From NCBI RefSeq assembly GCF_011397635.1, contig NC_064753.1:31458322-31522321 (forward strand): a stretch of DNA of 64,000 bases, written 5' to 3'. Below the pieces are notes generated by a model that made no database searches, was not told the DNA's origin, and saw only the letters and a program-made list of their open reading frames with translations. The DNA comes from Epinephelus fuscoguttatus. Lineage: Eukaryota > Chordata > Actinopteri > Perciformes > Serranidae. Positions within the stretch are counted from its first letter, which is position 1, and every line of letters begins with the position of its first letter. A program made the position numbers and the translations under genes. Positions 53,840-64,000 of the stretch are shown one piece after another.

Positions 53840-54950
53840 TGAGCCACTTTCACCCTTCCTGGCACATCCCCTTCCCTCCTCTCCCTGTTTAGGTACAGGT
53901 AGCTTGAGTAGATTTGTAGAGTATCTCCTCCTTGGTTTACATTTCTTATATTAGCCCACTTGTTTTTGATATGCATTCCTATGTATTTCTACTTTTCATG
54001 TTTTGTGATTATTTATACTGTATACACTCTCCTTTTTATACATAAATGAGTTGGTACAATACATCTAGATTATGCATTTGTATCTCATTATTGCAATGGG
54101 TCTTAATTATTATACTCTGTTTTTTTATTTACATTATATCTTTTTTCATCTATATTGTCTCCTATCATGAGAACTGACACTTGTCAGATGATGGAAGTTG
54201 TGTTACTCTTGATATCTTTTTCATGCCATTTATGATATTTGTATGTACTTGCCCTTTTAATATATGAGCTTGTAAATTTGGACTTGTATCTCATAGATTG
54301 ATTGATTGTTGGGCTGTCAGGCTGTCATTCACCTTGTCTATTTAAGCGCACACCTGATGACAATCAAGAGCGAATCTGAAGCAACGTGTGAAACGCGTTG
54401 TTCGGCCCTTCTGTTTTTAAATATACATGTTTTTTCATTCTCATATGTAGCAGTAATTACTAAATACAAATAGCAAGATATGAGATGATGCAGCCAAGCA
54501 AATAAGACAACCATAAGGTCAAAACATGAAGTCATTACAAACCTAATGTAGCATATTAAATTAATTTCAGTAGAACTGTCTGTGAATTAATTCCACCAGA
54601 TGAAAATGTACTGTAACAGGCCGTAGAAGACAGGGTATATGTAATACTTGTACAGATATGTAATATTGAGTCATGCGTGCAAGTATGTTAAAAGTTTAAG
54701 TTGTTTTTCAAATTCAGATATTAAATAGGAGCAGTCAAGTTTGTTAGGTGTTACCAAACCATTTGTCATATACAATGAAATGTGTGAACAGTCTTTGAGA
54801 TAAAGACGAGATTGAAAATTAAATCAAGTTAGTTTGATAAGCACGAACTGAAAATAATCAGCTTTTAAGCAGGACTGGGCAGTCACAAATTATGTTTCTT
54901 ATATTGCACTGATTATTAATTTTATTTTGAGAACGTAGCAAGCATAAGCC
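53840..54950. other. Intergenic; repeat end at 54340-54420, otherwise unassigned
   Basis: ACACCTGATGACAATC and GTGTGAAACGCGTTGTTC near 54345-54402 resemble a retroelement segment (compare 15340-15500). Nothing else was recognised. Confidence 0.35.
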
Positions 54951-54954
54951 ACGC

Positions 54955-55015
54955 TTTACATAACATTACATTCATTTGGCAGATGCTTATCTCCATAGTG
55001 GCGTACGATAAGTGC
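54955..55015. repeat. Fish repeat tail (TTACATTCATTTGGCAGATG)
   Basis: A short copy of a very common fish interspersed sequence (ACATTCATTTGGCAGATGCT followed by a CGTACGATAAGTGCA end). Confidence 0.55.
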
Positions 55016-56879
55016 ACCCAAACCATTGAGAATTTTAAACATCCCGAGTTTCTGCTGAAAAATGTGATTCTGTACATCGGAAAACATCATCAACACCTCG
55101 AGGTGCACACAGATGCAACAGCTGATAGCACTTCTGCACTGCCTCATCATGGCAGAGCACAGGATGAACATAGAGCCGTGTTATCAGCCTCCTCATCATC
55201 AGAAGCACCCAATTTTCCACAGCATGTGTACTATCAAAATTAACTCATAATCCAGGCACACCCACGGAAGTGTTGACGTCCTCGATGAATTGGGTCATAT
55301 TCTCTGAATCGGTTGAAACGTATCAATGGACAGTGAGGCAGATGTCAAGCAGGCGTGATTATGTAACCCGGAGCGCTGCAGGTGCTGTCTGAGGTGTTTG
55401 TTTGCAGTAAGGAGGAGGAGGCATGACAGCTGGGAGCCTGTCGTGTCGGGTCAACCAAATAGGCATAAATGTACTTCCTGAATCCTGATAGTGATGTAAT
55501 GTTATTTGGATGATTGTATTAACTTTTTTTTTTCACTAGAAATAAACATACTAAGATAAAATTGGTGGAAGAACTGTATACATTTTGAAAAATAATTATG
55601 TGGGAGTGATGTAAGGGCAATTTAGATGCATAGTGCTGAATCAATAACCTGAAGGTCGCTGTGTGCAATGGTGTAAGTATTACCTAGAATAGCATCCTCA
55701 AGGACAGTAGCCAATATGTATATAAACAATTTAGTATCACTAATTGATATACTGGAACATAGAAAAAGAACCTGTCAATACACGTGTACATCCATCCGTG
55801 GCCCTGGAATCACCTTTACTTTTCATACAAACATTAATGTATGAATATCACATAATGACTACTTGCAGGTTCAAGGAAAGGTTTCAGAATTGCATCTGCT
55901 TCTGCAGATCTTTTTGCACTCTGCCTCCTGTTCTCAACTCTATTAGACTCCAAACTGCATGGCAGTCTAAACTCAAATGGAAATAGTGGTTGTCACTCAG
56001 GGTTGCCACTCTTTTGTAATCATACATTTCAAGGACTTTTCAAGCAGCTTTCTAGGACAAATTATTTCCAACTTAAAGGCACTTAGTGAGGTCCTATTCC
56101 AAGCACTTACAAGTACTTTCCGGACCCCCAGCAGCCGTGCTTACTGTCTATTTTTCTATATGTGTTTATGTAGTTTTTTTTAACCACTTTGAGTTGATTT
56201 TTAGCTTATTATACTTCTACTACTTTCTACATACTCAGTCAAATAAAGCATGCTTTAAATAGAACAAACAAAAGCACCATTGTCAACACAACAAACCTTT
56301 TAAATTTCTTTTATTATAATTTGCAATGGGGGCACTGACGTCTTTAGAGAAGACCATTTGAAAGCATGTAGTGGTTTGCTGATTCTGCCCACATCAGTAC
56401 AGAGTCAACAGTCAACACCAGCGTTACCACACCCTTGTTGTCTTTCATACATCACTGGGCGTCATGCAAATAAGAGCTGAGGGACACCAAAACGACTGCT
56501 TTCTGGAGACAGGTATTTCTTAGTATAGGGGGTGTGCAATGTGTAGAACGGGAAATATACCGTGCATGCCAGTCTAGGCCCTTATATACCGTAAACTATA
56601 GAAAATAAAAGCCTTGAAAAAACAAGCCCAATTTTGTGTCATTGCATCTGACCTTTTGTAAATGAAAAAAAACCATACCATATGAATGCGTTCTGAAATC
56701 ATGTATGCAGTGCAGTGTGACTGAAGTATACGGCCTAGTGTCCTTCTGCGGAGGGCTGTTATGAAAGCAGGTGAAGCCTCTGGCAACAGGAAGTCACAGG
56801 TGTGATGGAGGAAGATGGAGCCATAAATGACACACCATGCTGCCCGAACCGATTACCGCTGACGGGAGGGTGTGTTTAC
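55016..56879. other. Intergenic, mostly unassigned
   Basis: A repeat-like block near 55990-56150 (TTTCAAGGACTTTTCAAGCA). No gene seen. Confidence 0.35.
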
Positions 56880-56889
56880 GTACAAAACA

Positions 56890-58020
56890 CACGTAAGAAA
56901 CACATAGAAGGCAGAGGGTAGATACAGGAAGGAAAGATAGGAAGGAAGGAAGGAAGGACATCGAGAAAGACAGAAGGAAGCAAAGAATGAAAAAACAAAA
57001 TGAGGAAGAAAGGCCAGAAGGAAACAAGGTATAAAGATGAGAGGAATATAAGAAGAAACACACTAAAAAGAAGGATAAAAAGGAATTTAGTATGGAAAGA
57101 AGGAGAAAGGAAGCAAGGAAGGAAAAAAAGAAGGAAGTAAAGGAATGAATGAGGTGTGGAAAGAAGGATGTAAGGAACAAAATGAAAGAAGGAAAAAGGG
57201 TGGGCAATAGAATGAAAAATAAATAAGGGAGAAAGGCCAAAATGGATGAAGGTATGAAGAAAGGAGGAATTAAAAAACAAGTAAAGAAAGATAGAAGGAA
57301 GGAAGGAAAAAAGAAAGAAGGAAGTAAAGGAAGGAATGAGGTGTGAAAAGAAGGATGTAGGGACAGTAGGAAATAAAGACGTAAACTAAGTAGGGGAGAA
57401 TGAAAAAGGAGGGAAGAAAAGAGGAAAGGAATAACGTATAAATGAAGGAGAGAAAGGATGAAATTAAGAAAGCAAGGAAAGACTGAAGAAAGTGTATTAT
57501 GTATGGAAAGAAGGACATGAGAAAAGAAAGAAAGAAATAAGGAAGTAAAGGAAGGAATGAAGTGTGAATATAAGGATCTAAGGAAAGAAAGAATGAGGGA
57601 ATAAAAGAGGAAAGGAATTAAGTATAGAAAGAAGGGTGTAAGGAAGGAATGGAACAGAAGGAAGAAAGAAGAGATAGAAGCAAAGAAAGTAAAGGAAGGA
57701 ATGATGTATGGAAATAAGGATATAGGGACAGAAGGAAGTAAAGATGTAAACAAAGTAGGAAAGAATGAAAAGAAGGAAGAAAAGAAGAAAGGAATAAAGT
57801 ATAAATAAAGGGAAGAAAGGATGATATTAAGAAAGTAAGGAAAGAGGTAATTAAGTATGGAAAAAAGGATGTGAGGAAAGATGGAAAGAAATTAGAAGGA
57901 AGGAATAAAGTATGGACAAAAAGGCGTAAGGTATAAAGGAAGAGATGAAGGAAAAAAGGGTGTACAGAGGGGAGGATGGAAAGAAAGACAGAAGGCAATA
58001 AGTAAGAAAGGACAGGCTGA
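56890..58020. repeat. 1.1-kb polypurine (GGAA/GAAA)n tract
   Basis: The plus strand is almost entirely A and G in degenerate GGAAGGAA/AAGAAAGGAA units, with short GTATGG/GTAAGG interruptions. Very long minus-strand Phe/Ser/Leu-rich frames (up to 319 codons at 56794-57753) are artefacts of this composition. Confidence 0.93.
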
Positions 58021-58855
58021 ATGTACCTAACAAAGGAAATAAGGATGGAAACTGCGCACCAAGCATCATAGTGTGTATCAAAGAAAAAAGCGCAAAGGTC
58101 CAGATGCTTTCCGAATATTCCAGTTTCACTTGTTCTATTTTTAGCATTGTCCTTACGTCTGTTTCAGGTTTTACATAACCCCTACTTCCGATAAAGTAAG
58201 CAAACACCCACTCACTCTCAGCCATGCAGTAAAGCCATATGGGACTTCAGCTCTCATTAGCCCAAGACAGCGTGAAACAAGTCGGCTGAAAGGCATCAGG
58301 GATAACCATCATTCACCCCTGGAAGTGGCTGCTCACTCTACAGCCCTTCAATATGTTCCCCAGCCCTATACCGTACATGCATTAAATGTATGAATATATA
58401 AGCCTGATGAAAAAACACATATAGAGAAAACAAAATGCAAATTAGTAAGTGGGAAGGTGTTTAATAATTCAAGTGAGACTGTCCTCCAAAATACAACCAC
58501 ATAGGTCAGTACAATCAGCTGTTTACAACCCGTATACTGTAGAATGGTACAGGAATGAGTCCTAAAACCTGGAAATGAGGCATTTTAGCACTCCTGGTTC
58601 CCTCGTCTCAAAGTCAGTGGGTTTTCGGTTGGATGCCTGAGATAAGATCTGTGGTTAACACAAGCTTAAGAGACGTTTATATGTTGTATGACATAAAATA
58701 CTTCAGTAAATACCTCACTTGTAAATTTTGAAGCCTTTACTTGGCTTAAAAACAGCAAATGGCTAAATGAAACTACAGAACGTCATCAAGTTGAACGGCT
58801 TTACAGCCTTGTTGCATTAAATAGAATTCATGCGACTGTGTTGTAGTACGTTTAA
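58021..58855. other. Intergenic, no gene recognised
   Basis: No supported feature. Confidence 0.35.
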
Positions 58856-59150
58856 AGATGGACCTGCGCTTGTATAGTGCCTTTTTGTTATCTGACCACT
58901 CAAAGCCCTTTTTACACTACAAGTCATATTCAGACGTTCACACACACATTCATACACTGGTGGCCGAGGCTACCATACAAGGTACAACTCAGTTTTTTAA
59001 CACAACAATTTGGAACAATTTGGGGTTCAGTATCTTGCTCAAGGATACTTCGACATGCAGACTGGAGAAGCTGGGTATTGAACCACTGATCTTCCAATTA
59101 GTGGACCACCCACTCTACCTCTGAGCCATAGCTACCCACCTCTACAGCCT
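58856..59150. repeat. Dispersed fish repeat, copy 2 (CTCAAGGATAC family)
   Basis: CGTTCACACACACATTCATA, TGGTGGCCGAGGCTACCATA, TTGCTCAAGGATACTTCGAC and CTACCTCTGAGCCATAGCTA match the block at 39500-39830. Two shadow frames overlap it. Confidence 0.6.
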
Positions 59151-60540
59151 AACGTTAGCTTTATACTTCTGGTCTCTTGCAATTACGCGTCATTAAATCA
59201 TAAAAGAGGTGTTCATTTGCAGAGATTATCTTGCTGAAGGTATAAACTTTTGTTTTCCACAGAGCGTATTTTCTGCAATAATTCAAAACTCAAAGGTTAA
59301 ATCCCATTGGCTTTTTATTAAGGGGACCAGGGCGATGTTAACTCTGGTGTTGCCCTCTATACATTACAATAAATGGAAACCCTGCAGCACTCTATGCTTA
59401 TTATTAGTTGTCTACCTCTAGTGGCTGTAGGGATAATGATGGGAGCAAAGGAGGAAGTGGGGTGATGTAGTATAAAGAGCAACAGGGAGGCAGTCAGGGT
59501 GGACGGGTCAGTCAAACAAACACAGAACTTTAACCCAGGAGATCACTGTCCATGTCCCTTGTGAAACAGAATGTCACAATCAGTTTTTTAACTATGTAAC
59601 GTATGGGGTAGGTCACATGACACACGTCAAGTTTCATTACATTAGTAACAAACATGCTTATTTTATCCCAAACAATGACATGTGTTCTAAACCTTACTAA
59701 GTTGTTTTGTTGCCTAAACCCAAAACATTGTTGATAGGCAGATACCAGATACCCCCTCATTTAGATATGACACCTCTAGGGGTGCTATTTTAGGAAACAC
59801 TCACTCCTATGTATTTGAAGTACAGGAACAAATGACTCGTGGTTGTTTGGGTTGGAGGAGTTGTTGATTTAAGCACATATAATGTTTTAATATTGTGTTT
59901 TTAGTGAAGAATTTATCATCAGTTTGAATGAGCATGACAGCTTGATGATACATTTTTAAACTTGAAAACTTCCTAAGCGTGCCTCTCGCTGGAAAGCTGA
60001 TTATTTCAAGAGCAATAGCTGTAGTGATATTATACCAACTTCCTCAAACACAGTAAAACCTCTGTGTTAAATATTACAGAGCAGCCTCTCTGTCTGAGGA
60101 CAGCCTGCAGTGACAGGACCACTCAAGTTAAGTGCAATAGTGAGTTTATTGAGGAGCCTGTGGATGAACCGTGCAGGTGGGTGTATTTATAGAGGGCAGC
60201 GTCAGAGCAGACTCCAGGTAGACCTGACACCAGACCAGCAGTCTGTTACCTCATCTGAGGCTTGGTCTGCAGGGCAGGTGGCCTCACTTGGGCCATGCTG
60301 TGAATAATCTAGCTGACATATCTGCGAGGGTTGGGACCAAACTAGATGGACGGCTGGCGATGGAGCTGGTGTTTTTTGGACTCTCAAAGGAGCCTCTGCT
60401 TTTTTCTAAAAGATAGAAACTTTCAGTGAGGACAGAGGGAGAAAGTTTGCCTGATATCAGATAGAATTGTCAGCTTGTTACACTCTGTTTCCATCTTCAG
60501 TCCGCTCCAACCGATTCCTGTGGGAGAGGAGGAATTGATT
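59151..60540. other. Intergenic, no gene recognised
   Basis: Open frames are short and without domains. Sequence near 59460-59540 (GTCAAACAAACACAGAACTT) looks repetitive. Confidence 0.35.
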
Positions 60541-60542
60541 TT

Positions 60543-61060
60543 CTATAACCAGTCACTAAAAACCAATGTATCAGCCAATGTATCAGCCAGAGGAGATATG
60601 TAATCCCTCCTACCAGTGGGATGTGACCAGAATATCTCTAGCAGGAGGCACCCAGGCGGCATCCAGACCAGATGCCCGAACCACCGCAATTGACCCCTTT
60701 TGATACGAAGGAGCAGCAGCTCTACTCTGAGCTCCTTCCGGATGTCTGAGCTCCTCACCCTATCTCTAAGGCTGAGCCCACCTACCCTTCCGAGGAAACT
60801 CATTTCGGCTGCTTGTATCTGCGACCTCATCTTTTGGTCACTACACAGAGCTCATGACCATAGGTGAGGGCTGGGACGTAGATGGACCAGTAAATCGAAA
60901 GCTACGCCTTCAAGCTCAGCTCCCTCTTCACTACAACGGTCCAGCGCAGTGCCCGCATCACTGTAGAAGCCGCACCAAACTGCCGATCCATCTCACACTC
61001 CATTCTACCCACACTCGTTAGCAGGCCCTAAGATACTTGACAATGGGCTCCATGCCTGTG
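60543..61060 (-). pseudogene. RTE/Rex-like LINE C-terminal fragment
   Basis: The minus-strand frame from 60830 reads RSQIQAAEMSFLGRVGGLSL, RDRVRSSDIRKEL and LRWFGHLVWMPPG, a conserved stretch of fish RTE/Rex-like LINE polyproteins. The upstream part (to about 61060) continues the same element with frameshifts. Confidence 0.8.
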
Positions 61061-61338
61061 GTGCTGATTGGCTCATCGAGTCCCCTTGCAACACTTGTTT
61101 GTTTTATTTTAACCAAGACATCGTTGTTTTGTGTCAAAATGCCAGACAAATTCGTCAACTTGAACTAAGTGGAACTCGTTCTTACTAAACAAAGTTTTGC
61201 TCTCTTCCCAGTAAACGACCAAAACGAAATTTAACAAATTTTCTATATCGTTAAGATTTTATTCTTCCAGGCTGACGTGTCCAATTTTAAACATTGGGTG
61301 ATAAAATATTAGATCTGAGCTGGTTGCATAAACTCTTT

Positions 61339-61851
61339 AGCCTGGAAATCCAGACCCAAATCTAGAAAGATTTAGGGTCTGGCTATGAGTAATGCAAATG
61401 GCCCAACTCGAGGGGCGAACCAATCAGAACAATACACAGGGTGACGTATCCAGAGCGCTATCAGCTGAGCTAACTGGTAGATTAGACTCTTGCCGTATCC
61501 GGTCGGCAAAACAGCAAAAACGTCCTTCTTGCAAAGGAAAGACTCGAGCGCCGTCTTCTGTTCCTCTTTTAGAGAAAAAGCCAAGTCTAACTCGTTCATT
61601 GTAGCGGCCAAAGCCGCTTCAAACAACTGGTGTTCATCCGTAGCCATCTTGCAATGTTTACTGACTGATTCCGAACTCGGTCGTCGCAGCGTTGTCGTCA
61701 TCTGTTTAGCTCACCTCTGGCCCGCCTATATCAGATACACCAATGTGATTGCCTACAAGGGCATGGGTAATGAGCATCATTATTGATTGCCAGAGTGACT
61801 CGCTGAGCAAATTCAAATTGTGCTCTCGCGAGAACTCTGGATTTCCAGGGT
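61339..61851 (-). mobile_element. TIR element with 11-bp TSD carrying a RecQ-helicase-like frame
   Basis: The left end AGCCTGGAAATCCAGA and the reverse complement of the right end (ACCCTGGAAATCCAGA) match at 15 of 16. Both ends are followed by ATAAACTCTTT (61328-61338 and 61852-61862). 513 bp; a likely internally deleted derivative of a larger element. Confidence 0.75.
61372..61701 (-). pseudogene. RecQ-like helicase N-terminal fragment inside the element
   Basis: 109 codons from ATG at 61701. LKEEQKTALESFLCKKDVFA followed by VLPTGYGKSLIYQLAQLI is the entry to a RecQ/DEAD-type helicase core; PTGYGKS is the Walker A loop. The protein then leaves the family (RHPVYCSDWF onwards) and stops near the left inverted repeat, so motifs II-VI are missing. 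Similar helicase frames are multicopy in fish genomes (recalled, not searched). Not a working helicase here. Confidence 0.7.
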
Positions 61852-61862
61852 ATAAACTCTTT

Positions 61863-63904
61863 GCTTCTTAGACAGATTATGTACAATATAAATCTTCCTT
61901 TCCATGTTCATATTTCATCATTCTCAAAGTATGCAGGCTTTGGTTTTGTCTGTATGTCATTTCCATTATTAAAAAATACCTCAGCATGCCCACAGTTGTA
62001 AAACAAAGTACACATTATCTCTTGACCAAGAACATGTCCCTTTAGTCATCCCTCACACTTTGCTTCAGTTGTCAGAGGAAGAGCTACATTTTCCAGCTGT
62101 AGCACAGGGATGAAGAAAATAAGGAGATCAAAGTATTCCCAGTTGCTCAGTATCATCTTACACATTATTTTGACTCTTGTGAACCTGGAGTGGACGTGGC
62201 TTGTCGTTGCCCCTGTGGAGGAAAAAAAAAAACAGCATCGCTCCCAAACCCGCCCCTCCCTATCATCCCTCTCAGCCATCTCTGCCTTTGCCCTTTCCTC
62301 TGTCGAGCCAAAAACAGACACCAGCCACAGGTGGTCTCTGCGCTTTATCGGTTCTGACACACATCTCTTGCCTTAAGAGCTTAGAGAGACAATTAAAAAT
62401 TCATTAGGACAATGAAACAAGAGAGGATAAAAAAGAAATAGGACAGACAACAATACATAACCTTGCTGGGGCTCCAAAGTGCTCTGACCTATCGTCTACA
62501 ATCTCTCTTGCTGGCGGCACTGTTGTGCGTGTGTGTCTGTGTGGTTATGTTGTGGTGTAACTATAGAGATACAGAGTCTAATATAGAAAACAAGGCTGCC
62601 CTGCTGTTACTCTGAAAATCACACGACAGAGGGACATTTATTCATGCGTTTTGTTGTTTGGAGCCCTGAAATTCACCTCTGCCGCCAACTATTTCTAATT
62701 AATTTTTATGTTCCTCAAGGTCTGGTCCCTCTGACTGAGGCAGAGCTGCAGCACACTATCCCCAGACATCTGACCATATTTAAATGATTTTGACTAACAA
62801 ATAACCATCGCCCTGCTTCTTTGTTTACTTGCAAATTAGTCTTTACTGTTTGTCTATAGCTCATTTAGGCTATAAGGGACTGAATTTCCATTTTCCTCGT
62901 TGAATCCTTTGCACACCACACAACACATTTTAATAAGATTCAAACAAATGTATTCAAGCTGCTGCTACACATGACATCATATTAACTGCCAGTTTTACAC
63001 ACATTGTTACGGTCACAGTCTGTTCCCTGAGTATGAAAAGTAGACTCTGAAGTGGCAGTGTGAGTGAGTGAGTTAACTGGGTGGAGTGCCATGTTTTATG
63101 CCCTGCTCATGAAATTACAGAATAGTGCTGCCATATGATCCCTGGAAAAGTTATCCTTATCCCACAGTTCCTTTGAATGATAAGTGTTGGTGTAAATCAA
63201 ATCATTTTGACAGCAGAGTCATGGCTGAAGCTGATGTGGAACTTTCTGTTAAAGCCAATGTCTGGGGGGCATGTCTTCACTGACAGAAGAACAATTAATT
63301 GGCAGCGCTCGTTCAAAGACATATTGATGAAACACATCACAGCTCATCTCTACATGCTACGGTGTGTTCAAATTTGTCTGTAGTTCAACACTACATCATA
63401 TGTTTCCTAGCTCTGATTCGTTGTAGCCTATCCAATTGCGTCCAGAGGCGTTTTGATCTACGCCTGTTGAAAACACCCCTTGGAAATTAAAAACATATTC
63501 AGAGGTTCCAGGCCAATGACTGTATATAAAGATACAAAACACGTCTCCACTGATTCCCACTGTACAAAAATTAACCCAGAATATCCTGTATACTGCCACT
63601 GCCAACTTGGCACCAGTGTTGATGTCATTTGGACCTTGAGTTTGAGCAGTTGTGATCACCGCGGTAATGAGTTCCATCGACCAGTTATGAGCACAATTAA
63701 TTGCAAGCACACTAATTGGCCGCACAGCTGTCATAACATCAAACTATACTTTCTAAAGCATCAAGTAACCAATTAAAACCAAACTTATCAGAAAAATTAA
63801 CACTTGAGCGTACATCAGCATAATAAGATCTACCTAAAATGACAGAGACTATCTTAAAGGAAAATGTATTATTTATAAACATACTTAATATGTATGTACT
63901 TGAA
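61863..63904. other. Intergenic, no gene recognised
   Basis: Short frames such as 62046-62360 (minus) and 63396-63734 (minus) have no recognisable domain or splice context. Confidence 0.35.
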
Positions 63905-63907
63905 TAC

Positions 63908-64000
63908 ACTCACAGCCACTTTATTAGGTACACCTTGCTAGTACCAGGTTGGACCCCCTTTTGCCTTAAGAATGCCTTGATTCTTCTTGGCATAGATTCA
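63908..64000. mobile_element. DNA-transposon-type repeat, cut by window end
   Basis: CAGCCACTTTATTAGGTACA and ACCAGGTTGGACCCCCTTTT are the start of a very common fish repeat whose full-length relatives carry a Tc1-like transposase (recalled). Only 93 bp are in the window. Confidence 0.6.

Noticed and set aside
56794-57998. Large minus-strand frames (319 and 126 codons) that look like a multi-pass membrane protein
   Set aside because: Phe/Ser/Leu-rich low complexity from the polypyrimidine strand; no start context, splice signals or domain.
44986-64000. A further host gene downstream of dhodh
   Set aside because: No exon series with splice signals and a recognisable domain was found; all recognisable coding sequence there is retroelement- or transposon-derived. 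A lncRNA or fast-evolving gene cannot be excluded.

Overview
The window is nuclear DNA of a ray-finned fish, very probably a percomorph teleost. Its coding sequence sits in short exons with GT-AG introns, and the rest is packed with fish-type mobile DNA (Tc1, hAT, L1, L2 and RTE/Rex-like fragments, tRNA-SINEs). The species cannot be named from the sequence alone.

Two protein-coding genes can be supported. They lie head to head, about 1.57 kb apart between start codons. On the minus strand (26456 down to 5964) are 22 in-phase exons of a polycystin-1-family receptor: signal peptide, C-type lectin domain, GPS autoproteolysis site, PLAT domain and transmembrane segments. On the plus strand (28026 to 44985) are nine exons of mitochondrial dihydroorotate dehydrogenase (dhodh), complete from start to stop. 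In mammals PKD1L3 is the neighbour of DHODH, so the receptor is best read as a pkd1l3-like gene. Its C-terminal channel half was not found in the 5.9 kb left on that side; it probably lies beyond the window edge. The two genes have unrelated jobs, sensory/ciliary receptor versus pyrimidine synthesis. They may share the CpG-containing interval between them, which holds a CRE palindrome and two TATCGCGAGA boxes.

Layout: 1-5960, simple repeats, a minisatellite-bearing mobile element and a TIR element; 5964-26456, pkd1l3-like exons with introns full of mobile DNA, including a Tc1 element (13479-15092), a foldback palindrome (12630-13400) and two hAT-like elements with target-site duplications; 26985-28025, a second minisatellite element and the intergenic promoter region; 28026-44985, dhodh, whose third intron holds two hAT-like elements, a SINE and another TIR element; 44986-64000, no recognisable host gene, only retroelement fragments, microsatellites, a 1.1-kb polypurine tract and a TIR element carrying a RecQ-helicase-like reading frame.

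I see no defence cluster, operon or other clearly new system. The observations most worth a second look are mobile-element biology: the helicase-carrying element with 11-bp duplications, the element family with an internal expandable minisatellite, the foldback palindrome, and a hAT-like insertion ten bases from a splice donor. Exon boundaries were read by eye from splice signals, reading phase and family knowledge.
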